Translations under genes and position numbers: made by a program
Shown here: piece by piece, positions 28,363 to 37,314 of the stretch
Layout of the letters: each line of letters opens with the position of its first letter
How positions within the stretch are numbered: position 1 is the stretch's first letter
Notes under the pieces: generated by a model
Told to the model about the DNA's origin: nothing
Database searches by the model: none
Seen by the model: only the letters and a program-made list of their open reading frames with translations
Assembly: GCF_039822205.1 (NCBI RefSeq)
Contig: NZ_JBAGBW010000003.1
Coordinates: 47,983-111,982 of the forward strand
Length of the DNA stretch: 64,000 nt
Direction of reading: 5' to 3'
Origin: Thermodesulfobium sp. 4217-1
GTDB lineage: Bacteria > Thermodesulfobiota > Thermodesulfobiia > Thermodesulfobiales > Thermodesulfobiaceae

Positions 28363-30410
28363 AAAGAATATATGAACTTTCAAGAGAATTAGGCATTTCA
28401 TCTAAGGAAATTATGGAAATATTATCAGGTTTAGGAGTTGCTGTAAAATCTTCCTTATCTTCAGTAGGTGAGGAGGAGGAATTTATGGTAAGAGCCGCTA
28501 CAGAACCTGAAAAGAAGGCTGAAGTAAGCGAAGAAACAAAAAAAGTTGAGGTTGAAAATAGAGATTTGGAAAAAGAAGATGTAACAAATGTTACGGTAGT
28601 TGATGTACCAAAGGCTGTTCCCCAGGAGAAAGAAACTGTCCAAATAGAAAAACCAATGCAAGAGGAAAAAAATATTTTATATATATCTGATGGCATGACT
28701 CCAAGAGAAATTGCCCAAAAGATTAAGGTTAAAGAAAGTGACATTATAAGAAAGCTCATACAGCTTAAAACACTTGCTACTATAAATCAAGCATTAGGCA
28801 TTAACCTAATTGAAAGCATAGCAAGGGAATTTGGCTATGAACCAGTAATAAAAGAAGAAGAATCTTTATCCTTTGTTGATGAGGATATTGAAAAAGAAGA
28901 TGATTTGAAACCGAGACCTCCTATTGTTACGATTATGGGGCATGTAGATCATGGTAAAACTACCCTTTTAGATAAAATTCAGAAAACCAAGATTGCATCA
29001 AAAGAGTTTCGTGGAATAACACAAAAGATTGGTGCATATCAGGTAGAAATTGATGGTAAGAAGATTACCTTTATTGATACACCAGGTCACGAAGCATTTA
29101 CTGCTATGAGAGCAAGGGGCGCTAATGTAACAGATATAGTTATCTTAGTAGTAGCTGCAGATGATGGTGTAAAACCTCAAACAATTGAAGCCATACAGCA
29201 TGCAAAGGCAGCAGGTGTTCAGATAATGGTTGCGATAAATAAAATTGATAAACCTGGAGCGCAGCCAGAGAAAATAATGCAACAACTTACTGAGTACGAA
29301 CTTGTCCCCGAAGAATGGGGTGGGAAGACTATATTTGTTAAAGTTTCTGCAAAATCTGGAGAAGGCATTGATGAACTTTTAGAGATGACCTTGCTATTGG
29401 CAGAAATGATGGAATATAAATCTAATCCAAAAGCTTTAGCCAGAGGTCTTGTGCTTGAGGCAAAATTAGAGAAAAATAGAGGTCCTGTGGCATCTGTCCT
29501 TGTCCAAAAAGGAACTTTAAAAACGGGTGATTTTGTATGTGTTGGCTCTGCTAGCGGCAGGGTGAGGGCACTGATTAATGATAGAGGCAAGAGGATAAAA
29601 GAAGCAGGACCATCAACCCCTGTTGAGATTTTAGGAATAAATTTAGTGCCAGAGGCCGGAGATAGTTTGTACGCTCTAAAAACCGATAAAGAAGCAAAAA
29701 TGATGGCCGAGAAGATGTTAAATAAGAAAAAAGAGTTGCAAATTCAAAGGATGAAGAAACCAACCCTTTCTTGTTTTGTGCAGGGAGGAGATCTGTCTGA
29801 AATTAAAGAATTGAAGCTTATATTAAAGGCTGATTCTCAAGGCTCGCTGGAGGCAGTCCTTAGTTCTTTGTCAAAAATTAAAGAAGATAACGTAACTATA
29901 AATATTCTTTCATCTGGCACAGGCGGTATTTCTGAGTCAGATGTAATGCTTGCGTCTGCTTCACAGGCTATTATAATTGGTTTTAATGTAAGACCTTCCA
30001 ATACAGCTTTCAAGCTTGCTACAGAAGAGGCAATTGATGTAAGGACTTATAGGGTTATATATGACCTTATAGAGGATATTTCAAAAGCGATCAAGGGTCT
30101 TTTGCCACCAAAGTATGAAGAAACGATTCTTGGTAGGGTTGAGGTAAGACAAACCTTTAAAGTCCCAAAGATTGGTCTTATTGCAGGGTGTTATGTTATA
30201 GACGGTAAGGTTACAAGAGATTCAAAAGTAAGAGTTTTGAGGGATAATGTTATTATTCATGAAGGCGAGCTCTCATCGCTTAAGAGATTTAAGGATGACG
30301 CGAAGGAAGTTAATCAGGGATATGAGTGTGGAATTTCGATAAAAGACTTTCATGATGTTAAAGAAAATGATATTTTTGAAATATATAAAATGGTAGAGAT
30401 AGCTTGTTAA
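28359..30410 (+). CDS. infB: Translation initiation factor IF-2
   Basis: GTPase that recruits fMet-tRNA, 683 residues. A short IF2-N helix bundle (RIYELSRELGISSKEIMEIL), an acidic/Val linker, a second IF2-N (GMTPREIAQKI), then the G domain with GHVDHGKTTL, DTPGHEAF and NKIDKPGA, and the C-terminal domains 2-4. TTG start overlapping the rnpM stop, SD GGAGGTGA. Relevant here because several genes of this window seem to use weak start codons. Confidence 0.96.
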   Translation: MKRIYELSRELGISSKEIMEILSGLGVAVKSSLSSVGEEEEFMVRAATEPEKKAEVSEETKKVEVENRDLEKEDVTNVTVVDVPKAVPQEKETVQIEKPMQEEKNILYISDGMTPREIAQKIKVKESDIIRKLIQLKTLATINQALGINLIESIAREFGYEPVIKEEESLSFVDEDIEKEDDLKPRPPIVTIMGHVDHGKTTLLDKIQKTKIASKEFRGITQKIGAYQVEIDGKKITFIDTPGHEAFTAMRARGANVTDIVILVVAADDGVKPQTIEAIQHAKAAGVQIMVAINKIDKPGAQPEKIMQQLTEYELVPEEWGGKTIFVKVSAKSGEGIDELLEMTLLLAEMMEYKSNPKALARGLVLEAKLEKNRGPVASVLVQKGTLKTGDFVCVGSASGRVRALINDRGKRIKEAGPSTPVEILGINLVPEAGDSLYALKTDKEAKMMAEKMLNKKKELQIQRMKKPTLSCFVQGGDLSEIKELKLILKADSQGSLEAVLSSLSKIKEDNVTINILSSGTGGISESDVMLASASQAIIIGFNVRPSNTAFKLATEEAIDVRTYRVIYDLIEDISKAIKGLLPPKYEETILGRVEVRQTFKVPKIGLIAGCYVIDGKVTRDSKVRVLRDNVIIHEGELSSLKRFKDDAKEVNQGYECGISIKDFHDVKENDIFEIYKMVEIAC

Positions 30411-30526
30411 GTGTCTTTGAATCATTTTTTAAGGTTGAACTGAGTATATTGCTTTAGTTTAATAAAATTATTTATAAAAATTTTAACAATGTTTATGTTT
30501 AAAATAAATATAAATTTTTAATTGCT

Positions 30527-30805
30527 ATGGTAAGAGCAGGCTTAATTATTTTTAAATTTTATTTTCCATATATTGTTAGCATAAAAGAACATAGAAAGAT
30601 TATGCTAACAATCATTTCAGATATAAAAAGACACAATATAAGCGTAGTTGAAGTTTTAAGTGATAATATTAGATCAAGCTCTCTGTGTCTCTCTTTGGTA
30701 AGGGAAAACGAAAATGATATACGCAAACTTTATGATTTTTATATTAATTTTTTTCTCGATAGGTCTGATATAAGCCTTATTTCTTATAATATTGAAATAT
30801 ATTAG
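30527..30805 (+). CDS. YlxP-like DUF503 protein
   Basis: 92-residue protein occupying the ylxP position between infB and rbfA. It matches the DUF503 pattern loosely: KEHRKIMLTIISDIKRHNISVVEV corresponds to the SLKEKRxxxxSLxxRLRxxFNVSVAEV core. Function unknown. The 116-base gap before it is very AT-rich and without a clear SD or terminator, so expression level is uncertain. Confidence 0.65.
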   Translation: MVRAGLIIFKFYFPYIVSIKEHRKIMLTIISDIKRHNISVVEVLSDNIRSSSLCLSLVRENENDIRKLYDFYINFFLDRSDISLISYNIEIY

Positions 30806-30864
30806 ACTCTTTTGATTTTGTAAGTTTCTTGTCTTCAGTCTTAACTTTTACAGGAGGTAATAAA

Positions 30865-31230
30865 ATGAATGTAAAGATAGAGAGATTGAGAGAAACCATT
30901 AAGAAAGAACTTGCTGTTTTGATATATGAATTGAAGGATTCAAGGATTAAAGGTTTGGTTTCAATTATGGAAGTAGATATGTCAAATGATCTCAAAAATG
31001 TTAAAGTTTGGGTGAGCATATACGGAGATGAAAAATCAAAAGAAGAAACTTTGAAGGGTCTTGCTTCTGCTTCAAGGTTTTTAAGAGGCGAGTTGACTAG
31101 AAGGATTGGCTTGAAATACGCTCCGCAAATTCTTTTTGCAATTGATAACTCTCTTGAGAGAGGCGGCAAGATATTTGAGATTCTCAAGAAAATTGACAAT
31201 ATTGACAATGAAGAAGGTGAACAGGACTGA
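30865..31230 (+). CDS. rbfA: Ribosome-binding factor A
   Basis: 121-residue KH-fold 30S maturation factor. Conserved: IKKELAVLIYELKDSRIKGLVSIMEVDMSNDLKNVKVWVSI in spaced form and LRGELTRRIGLKYAPQI. ATG at 30865 with AGGAGGT; an upstream in-frame start has no support. The following nrnA frame begins at its stop. Confidence 0.93.
   Translation: MNVKIERLRETIKKELAVLIYELKDSRIKGLVSIMEVDMSNDLKNVKVWVSIYGDEKSKEETLKGLASASRFLRGELTRRIGLKYAPQILFAIDNSLERGGKIFEILKKIDNIDNEEGEQD
31213..31220 (+). promoter_or_regulatory. Shine-Dalgarno site that decides the CTG start of nrnA
   Basis: GAAGGTGA inside the end of rbfA, 6 bases before CTG at 31227-31229. The TGA in this SD also closes the nrnA frame upstream, so no earlier start is possible. 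Confidence 0.6.
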
Positions 31231-32183
31231 GTAATATTCCAGAAAGAATATTAAAATTTCTAGATAGTTATAATTCTTTTGATATATACACACATCTTGA
31301 GCCTGATGGAGATGCTATAGGGTCTAGCCTTGCGATGTATTTTTTCTTGAAATCAATTGGCAAAGATGTAAGATTTATAAAGCCTTATAAAACTCCAAAC
31401 AGCGTGTTGGGTTTTCCAGGGATGGAAAATACTTATTCTCTTGATAAATTTGACCCATCAAGGGTTGCTATCTTGCTTGATGCATCTTCTTTAAAGAGAA
31501 TTGGCAAGCCCTATGAAGAGCTTTTTTCTAAGTACGAGCACTCTTTCATTATTGATCATCATCATGGTCCATATTTTGACTCTGATATTTATGTGGACAC
31601 TACAGCTAGTGCTACTGCGGTTTTGGTTTTTGATGTTATGGAGAAGATGGACTGTAGGGTAAGTAGTGTTGTTGCCACTTATTTGTATCTGGCTTTGCAC
31701 TATGATACAGGTGGTTTTTATTATACGAATACTAACAAAAAATGTTTGCAAACTGCTGGAAAGTTGATCGAATTGGGTGCTGACATGAACCTTGTTATGC
31801 AATATTATGAGAGAGACGCCAATAGCATAGCAAAAATGGGTTTTCTGTTGTCTAGATTAAAGGCTTCTGATGGAATCTCCTGGTTACCTATATCGTATAA
31901 TGATTATGTAGAATTTTCATTAGAACCCGATGTCACGAAAGGTTTAATTGAGTGGCTAAGGAGGATAAAAGACTGCAAGGTTTCTATCGTCTTCAGAGAA
32001 GATCAGCCTGGTAAAGTAAAAATGAGCTTTAGAGGTAAAAATACAGGGAAACTTCACCTTATTGCAGAACATTTTGGTGGAGGCGGGCATCCAGAGGCTT
32101 CTGGTGCTATTATTGAAGGGAAATTTGATGAAATTGTAGATTTAGTTTTACTTTATACGAAAAAAGAGGTATTTGGCGATTAA
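31227..32183 (+). CDS. nrnA: DHH/DHHA1 phosphoesterase (NrnA, oligoribonuclease/pAp phosphatase), probable CTG start
   Basis: 318 residues if read from the CTG at 31227. The DHH motif I (HLEPDGDAIGSSLA) lies before the first ATG (31335), so that ATG cannot be the start. The in-frame segment is bounded upstream by TGA at 31218-31220 and contains no ATG, GTG or TTG. SD GAAGGTGA (31213-31220) is 6 bases before CTG, which overlaps the rbfA stop as CTGA. The IDHHHG motif (residue about 115) and C-terminal GGGGHPEASGA motif are intact. Role: degradation of nanoRNA and 3'-phosphoadenosine phosphate, useful in a sulfate assimilator or reducer. Confidence 0.9.
   Translation: MSNIPERILKFLDSYNSFDIYTHLEPDGDAIGSSLAMYFFLKSIGKDVRFIKPYKTPNSVLGFPGMENTYSLDKFDPSRVAILLDASSLKRIGKPYEELFSKYEHSFIIDHHHGPYFDSDIYVDTTASATAVLVFDVMEKMDCRVSSVVATYLYLALHYDTGGFYYTNTNKKCLQTAGKLIELGADMNLVMQYYERDANSIAKMGFLLSRLKASDGISWLPISYNDYVEFSLEPDVTKGLIEWLRRIKDCKVSIVFREDQPGKVKMSFRGKNTGKLHLIAEHFGGGGHPEASGAIIEGKFDEIVDLVLLYTKKEVFGD
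32165..32170 (+). promoter_or_regulatory. Shine-Dalgarno site favouring the ATT start of truB
   Basis: AGAGGT, 8 bases before ATT (32179) and only 2 bases before TTG (32173). The spacing supports ATT. Confidence 0.5.
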
Positions 32184-33081
32184 CGGTTTTTTAAATATAT
32201 TCAAAGACAAGTCGAGAAGTTCTTTTGAAATAGTTGATACAGTAAAAAAAATGTTTAAGGACATTCTGGATATTGATATAAAAGTTGGTCACTTAGGAAC
32301 CTTAGATCCTTGTGCTGTTGGCGTTTTGCCAATGGCAATAGGTAAGGCTACCAGACTTTGTGAGTTTATGGAAAATAATGATAAAAAATATCTCTTCGAA
32401 TTAACTTTAGGGATCAAGACGACTACTGGAGATCAGGAGGGCGAGGTTTTAGATATTCAAACCCCACCTATTTTTTCTGATGAAAAAGTGATATCTGTTT
32501 GCTCTGAATTTATTGGACATTACAAACAAAAAATACCTTCATATTCTGCAGCTAAAGTTGATGGTAAAAGATTTTATGAGCTTGCAAGGTCGAACCAAGC
32601 TGTTCCAGAGAGATACAAGGATGTAGATATTAAAAGGCTTCAGTATATAAAGCGTGATAAAAATTCTTTTTGGTTTGAAGTTGTGTGCTCTTTTGGGACA
32701 TACGTTAGATCTCTATGTGAAGATATTGCATCAAGTTTGGGGACTATTGGGACGATGACCTACTTGCTAAGAGAGGCATCAGGAAGTTTTTTCCTTAAAG
32801 ATAGCCTCAGCCTTGAAAATTTAGAATATTTAATTTCAAAAAAGGAGTATTTTAAGATTTTGACTTCTGTAAATAAAATGCTCTCACATATACCCGTCGT
32901 AATTTTAAACTATGATAATTCAAGAAAGTTTGTGAATGGCGGTGAAATTTGGATTAATAAAGATTTTGAAAATTTGGATATTTTAAGAATATTTTGTACT
33001 TCTGGTACATTTTTGGGTTTAGCTGAAAGACATAATGGAAGCAAAAAAATTTGGAAACCTAATAAGGTGATAGTTATATGA
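32179..33081 (+). CDS. truB: tRNA pseudouridine-55 synthase TruB, probable ATT start
   Basis: 300 residues. The catalytic Asp lies in HLGTLDPCAVGVLP. KVDGKRFYELAR and VVCSFGTYVRSLCEDIA are further family blocks. The first permitted start codon is TTG at 32173, only two bases after AGAGGT (32165-32170). ATT at 32179 is 8 bases away and gives the usual N-terminus (M)NGFLNIFK. Overlaps nrnA by 5 bases and ribF by 4. Confidence 0.92.
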   Translation: MNGFLNIFKDKSRSSFEIVDTVKKMFKDILDIDIKVGHLGTLDPCAVGVLPMAIGKATRLCEFMENNDKKYLFELTLGIKTTTGDQEGEVLDIQTPPIFSDEKVISVCSEFIGHYKQKIPSYSAAKVDGKRFYELARSNQAVPERYKDVDIKRLQYIKRDKNSFWFEVVCSFGTYVRSLCEDIASSLGTIGTMTYLLREASGSFFLKDSLSLENLEYLISKKEYFKILTSVNKMLSHIPVVILNYDNSRKFVNGGEIWINKDFENLDILRIFCTSGTFLGLAERHNGSKKIWKPNKVIVI

Positions 33082-34001
33082 TAAGGGGAATTTATAGAAA
33101 AGAAGATAAAAAAGGATCAAGATTTTTAACTATTGGTACTTTTGACGGAGTGCACCTTGGTCATCAGAAGTTATTTAGTCAACTTAAAAAAATGAAAAAA
33201 AATGATGATGACATAATTAGCGTTGTAACCTTCGAGCCCCACCCACGAATATTTTTTAAAAGTATGGAAAATCTATCCTTAATTACTATTATTGAAGAGA
33301 GAGTAAGACTTTTACTAGAGCATGTGGACGAGGTAATAGTTCTGAAATTTGATGAATCTTTATCCAAGCTTTCTCCAGAAGAATTTATTAGCTTTCTTTG
33401 TAGTAATTTCAAAATTGATACAATCATAGAAGGTGACAATTTTCATTTTGGTCACGGAAAGGGCGGAAACGTTAATCTTTTAAAAACTTTGGGGAGACAA
33501 TTTGGGTTTAGCTTAGATATTTCAGACCTATATATTTTTGATGGGTTGCCAATTTCAAGTTCTAGGATTAGAAGACAAATCATATCAGGTAAAATTGAGG
33601 AAGCAAATAAGCTTCTGGGCTGGAATTTTTTTATTTCTGGAGAAGTAGTTCACGGAGATCGCATAGGAACATTTTTGGGTTTTCCAACCGCAAATCTTAG
33701 ATTGCCTGACTATAAGATAATACCCCAATCAGGAGTTTATTCGACCGATGTTGAAGTCTCTGGGAAAAAATATTTAGGAGCCTTAAATATTGGAGTCAAG
33801 CCGACTATTGGTGGAAAAAAGAGGACAGTTGAAGTTCACCTGATCGATTTTGATGGGAACCTTTATCAGGAAGTTGTTACTGTCAATTTTAAATTTAAAA
33901 TTCGAGATGAGGTCAAGTTTGATTCTATTGCTGCTCTTAAAAAACAAATTAAATTGGATATAGAGAAAATTATAGATATAAGCCATAAGGAAAATGAATA
34001 A
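33078..34001 (+). CDS. ribF: Bifunctional riboflavin kinase/FAD synthetase
   Basis: 307 residues: N-terminal nucleotidyltransferase domain (GTFDGVHLGHQ, ending with SSSRIRRQI) and C-terminal flavokinase domain (GDRIGTFLGFPTANL, with NIGVKPT). Converts riboflavin to FMN and FAD. ATG overlaps the truB stop as ATGA; SD AAGGTGAT. Last gene of the infB-type operon. Confidence 0.95.
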   Translation: MIRGIYRKEDKKGSRFLTIGTFDGVHLGHQKLFSQLKKMKKNDDDIISVVTFEPHPRIFFKSMENLSLITIIEERVRLLLEHVDEVIVLKFDESLSKLSPEEFISFLCSNFKIDTIIEGDNFHFGHGKGGNVNLLKTLGRQFGFSLDISDLYIFDGLPISSSRIRRQIISGKIEEANKLLGWNFFISGEVVHGDRIGTFLGFPTANLRLPDYKIIPQSGVYSTDVEVSGKKYLGALNIGVKPTIGGKKRTVEVHLIDFDGNLYQEVVTVNFKFKIRDEVKFDSIAALKKQIKLDIEKIIDISHKENE

Positions 34002-34028
34002 AGGCAGTTCGCCAGTGTTACATATTTT

Positions 34029-34412
34029 CTATTGTTTTATAAGATCTGGTCTTAACTTCATGGCTTCATTAAGAAAAATATGATTTACTTGGGATTTACC
34101 TTTTTTACTATAGCATTGAATAAGAATTCTTATGCACAATTTAGGAGCGTTTGTAACATTAGCCTCTACAGCCCCGAAAACAGGGGTTTCAGGAAACCTT
34201 ATTCTAAGGAATTTTCCAGCAAATTCAGAATGAATATCCTGGGTTACTGAGATAATAAAATTAACGATGTCCTCTTCTTCTATACTGTTTTCTTCAACCA
34301 TCTTGTTTACAAGTTCAATAGTTTTTTCCATTATTTCATTGGGTTCATCTTTTGATAGAGTAGTGGCTCCTCTAATTGCTAATAATCTTAAGTTTTCTTT
34401 GTCCTCTTTCAT
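34029..34412 (-). CDS. aroH: Chorismate mutase, AroH type
   Basis: 127-residue trimeric pseudo-alpha-beta-barrel chorismate mutase, prephenate branch of Phe/Tyr synthesis. AIRGATTLSKDE (active Arg), FGAVEANV (Glu), CIRIL (Arg) and HIFLNEAMKLRPDL are conserved. The usual Tyr of HVYL is Phe here. ATG at 34412 with SD GGGAGG. Isolated gene between two plus-strand operons; no other shikimate gene nearby. Confidence 0.9.
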   Translation of the reverse strand: MKEDKENLRLLAIRGATTLSKDEPNEIMEKTIELVNKMVEENSIEEEDIVNFIISVTQDIHSEFAGKFLRIRFPETPVFGAVEANVTNAPKLCIRILIQCYSKKGKSQVNHIFLNEAMKLRPDLIKQ

Positions 34413-34449
34413 TTTTCCTCCCATTTCCCATAGTTTTTTATTATGATAA

Positions 34450-34477
34450 TTTAAAATATATTATTTTGCCTTATAAT
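34450..34477 (+). promoter_or_regulatory. Possible promoter of folD and the downstream his/pur run
   Basis: TTTAAA (34450-34455), 16-base spacer, perfect TATAAT (34472-34477), about 30 bases before the folD start. The -35 matches only four of six bases. Confidence 0.45.
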
Positions 34478-34508
34478 AAAGTATCATAAAAATTTGGAGA
34501 TGATAAAG

Positions 34509-35372
34509 TTGAGTGCAATTATCTTAAATGGTAAGGACGTTGCTAGTCAATGGGAGCAAAAAAACAGATTGAGAGTTCAGAACCTTAAAAACAAAGGCGT
34601 TAACGTTTGTCTTGCTGTAGCAAGGTTCAATGATGATGAGGGATCAAAGGTTTACGTTAAGAAAAAGGTAGCTATGTGCGAAAAATTGGGAATAAGACCT
34701 ATTTTATTAGAAGAAGAGGGATTAGATCAAGTACAGATACAAAATAGAGTTTCCAATTTAAATCAGGATAAAGAAGTAAACGGAATAATAGTCCAACTCC
34801 CATTGCCAAAAGGCATTGATAAGGAGAAAGTTTTGTCTTTAGTAAGCCCAGAAAAAGATGTTGATGGTCTAAATGTTTTTTCATGCGGCTTGTTATATAA
34901 AAATTTGCCCGGTTTGAGGCCGTGCACCCCTAGTGGAATAATTCACCTGTTAAAAGAATATAAGATAGACATGGTTGGCAAGAAGGCCGTGGTCCTTGGG
35001 AGGAGTCAGCTTGTAGGACTTCCAATTTTCCTAATGCTTTTGCATGAGAATGTAACTCCAACGATTGTTCACTCGAAAACAAAGGATTTAAAGGCTGTTT
35101 GTAAAGATGCAGATATATTAATTGTTGCCACTGGAAGAGCAAAAATGGTCAACAGAGAATATGTGAAAAAAGGTGCAGTTGTGGTAGACGTGGGCATATC
35201 CAGACTGGAAGGCAAGATTGTGGGAGATGTGGACTTTGATGATGTAGTAGACGTGGCGGGCTACCTTACTCCTGTACCAGGAGGAGTGGGGCCTCTTACT
35301 ATAATGTCTTTAATGGAAAATGTTATTCAGGCGGCATCTGTTCAAGCAGGTATAAAAGATGACGTTGTTTAG
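34509..35372 (+). CDS. folD: Methylenetetrahydrofolate dehydrogenase/cyclohydrolase
   Basis: 287 residues. Active Lys in SKVYVKKK; VQLPLPKGID; NAD(P) loop VLGRSQLVGLP; signature VPGGVGPLTIMSL. Provides 10-formyl-THF for PurN and PurH encoded downstream and can serve an acetyl-CoA (Wood-Ljungdahl) branch. TTG at 34509 fits SD GGAGATGAT; an upstream TTG at 34494 overlaps that SD. Confidence 0.95.
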   Translation: MSAIILNGKDVASQWEQKNRLRVQNLKNKGVNVCLAVARFNDDEGSKVYVKKKVAMCEKLGIRPILLEEEGLDQVQIQNRVSNLNQDKEVNGIIVQLPLPKGIDKEKVLSLVSPEKDVDGLNVFSCGLLYKNLPGLRPCTPSGIIHLLKEYKIDMVGKKAVVLGRSQLVGLPIFLMLLHENVTPTIVHSKTKDLKAVCKDADILIVATGRAKMVNREYVKKGAVVVDVGISRLEGKIVGDVDFDDVVDVAGYLTPVPGGVGPLTIMSLMENVIQAASVQAGIKDDVV

Positions 35373-36408
35373 AGAAGATCTTTTAAAGGTAGAACCGTAT
35401 AGGCCAGTAGAAGTAGATGACGCTATAAGGCTTGATAGAAATGAAAGCCCTTTTAATTTACCCTTACAAATAAAAGAAGAAATAATTAGCGCCTTTTCCA
35501 ATCTGCGACTTAATCAATATCCAGATGCATGGTGCGGTTCTGTTAAAGAAGCTTTTACAGGTTATATCGGCAAGATCAGATCCGAAGAGGTTACTGTGGG
35601 AAATGGCTGTGATGAGGTAATACAAAACGTTATCATGGCTTTTGCTTTAAATAATGGGCCCATTCTTTCTTTTTGGCCGACATTTCCTACTTATCGGATA
35701 GCATCGAGAAATTTAGGACTCGAATATATTGAAATTCCTTTAAATGAGGACTTTACTTTGCCCTTAGAGAAAACAATAAATTTTATAAAAGAGAAAAAAC
35801 CATCCATAGTTATTTTATGCAATCCAAATAACCCAACAGGAAACTGTTTTCCGAGTGAGGATATAGAAGAAATAATTAATAGCACAGATGGAATTATATT
35901 GATTGATGAAGTATATTGTGAGTTTAGTAAAAAGAGCTTTGTCGACAAATTTAGATCTTATCCAAATGTTTTAATACTGAGAACTCTATCAAAAGCTTTT
36001 TCGGGTGCTGGAATAAGGATGGGTTTTGCTTTTGGAGACAAATCGCTTATTGATGAGGTTGAAAAGGTTAGATTGCCATATTTGTTGTCTCATTTTTCCC
36101 AGATAGCTGGAAATATTATTCTAAAGAATAGCAATTTATTTATTCCAAATATTGAGGCTATTAACGTTGAGATAAAGAGAATTTATGAAGGCTTAAGAGA
36201 GATGAATATTCAAGTATATCCAACTGAAGCCAACTTTTTATTGGCAAATTTTAACAAGCCAACTAAAAATATTGTTGAGAGGCTTAAAGAGAGAAAAATT
36301 TTAGTTAGATATTTTCCATATTTGCCTAATCATATAAGAATTTCAGCAGGGTTTAAATCTGATACTGATGTTTTATTAAAGGAGCTAGGTAAAATAATAA
36401 ATGAGTAA
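35359..36408 (+). CDS. hisC: Histidinol-phosphate aminotransferase
   Basis: PLP fold-type I enzyme, 349 residues. RLDRNESPFNLP at the N-terminus, NPNNPTGN, DEVYCEF, PLP-lysine loop RTLSKAFSGAGIRMGF and C-terminal RISAGF match HisC. Overlaps folD by 14 bases and the HAD gene by 8. Aromatic aminotransferase activity is a possible second role. Confidence 0.9.
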   Translation: MTLFREDLLKVEPYRPVEVDDAIRLDRNESPFNLPLQIKEEIISAFSNLRLNQYPDAWCGSVKEAFTGYIGKIRSEEVTVGNGCDEVIQNVIMAFALNNGPILSFWPTFPTYRIASRNLGLEYIEIPLNEDFTLPLEKTINFIKEKKPSIVILCNPNNPTGNCFPSEDIEEIINSTDGIILIDEVYCEFSKKSFVDKFRSYPNVLILRTLSKAFSGAGIRMGFAFGDKSLIDEVEKVRLPYLLSHFSQIAGNIILKNSNLFIPNIEAINVEIKRIYEGLREMNIQVYPTEANFLLANFNKPTKNIVERLKERKILVRYFPYLPNHIRISAGFKSDTDVLLKELGKIINE

Positions 36409-37210
36409 CTTTATAGTTTTTGATATAGACGGAGTCCTAATACAGACCAATGGTTCTTTTGTTGAATCTACAATTAAAACTTTTGAGTTTGTTAGGACGA
36501 TGTATAATAAACCTGCAAAATGTAATATTGACCATATAAGTTTTTTAAAGTCATTAGGCGGTTATAATAACGATTGGGACTTAACTTTTGCTCTTTTAAC
36601 GATTAGTTGGGCTTACGAAAAGTTTGACGATAATGAACTTTTGGCAATTCTAAAAAATCATTTTAAGAAAGATAACATCTTACCAAAGATAGAAATAACT
36701 TTTGAGTTTGTTAAGAGAATATTTCAAGAATACTATTTAGGCGAGAAACTTTTTTTTGAGATGTATGGAGAGAAGCCAAAGTTTGTTTTATTTAAAGGGT
36801 TTATTTATCAAGAAAAGCCAGTAATAAATTTTTGTAATTACTCTTTAAACTTAGAAAATATAGGAATTTATTCTGGCAGGTGTTTTAAAGAAGCTGAGGT
36901 GGCCTTGAGAGCAGTTAACTTGATGCCATTGAAAGAATTTTATTTTACTGACGATAGCGGTTTTAAGAAACCCGATCCTACCCCTCTAGAAAAGATGTTT
37001 ATAATAAATAATTGTTCAAAAATGATTTACGTGGGTGATACCCTTGATGACCTTGAATTGGTTAAGAGAGCGCGCGAAAATGATTTGCCTGTAGAATTCA
37101 TTGGAGTTGAAACTGGCACTTATTCAAACCAGCTTTTTGAAAGCGTGAAAAACCTTTCCTTTGCCAAAATGTTTCAGGATGTAAGAGTATATTTAGATAG
37201 TATTACTTAA
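36401..37210 (+). CDS. HAD-superfamily phosphatase in his cluster (histidinol-phosphatase candidate)
   Basis: 269 residues with all four HAD motifs: I DIDGVL, II YSGR (about residue 154), III FKKPDP and IV YVGDTLDDLE. A large helical cap lies between motifs I and II. The gene is embedded between hisC and hisB with an 8-base overlap upstream, and no other histidinol-phosphate phosphatase (HisN or PHP-type HisK) is adjacent. The assignment is inference; motif II has Ser rather than Ser/Thr plus typical neighbours, and the cap is unusual for HisB-N. Confidence 0.7.
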   Translation: MSNFIVFDIDGVLIQTNGSFVESTIKTFEFVRTMYNKPAKCNIDHISFLKSLGGYNNDWDLTFALLTISWAYEKFDDNELLAILKNHFKKDNILPKIEITFEFVKRIFQEYYLGEKLFFEMYGEKPKFVLFKGFIYQEKPVINFCNYSLNLENIGIYSGRCFKEAEVALRAVNLMPLKEFYFTDDSGFKKPDPTPLEKMFIINNCSKMIYVGDTLDDLELVKRARENDLPVEFIGVETGTYSNQLFESVKNLSFAKMFQDVRVYLDSIT

Positions 37211-37314
37211 AGTATCTGATATGCTAAGAAGTTAGTAGGAGCTATTCAAGTTGAGTTTGATTTTAGAGTATATAATTATTTGTTTAACAAACAAGAGAGA
37301 GGTAGGTTTTTTGG

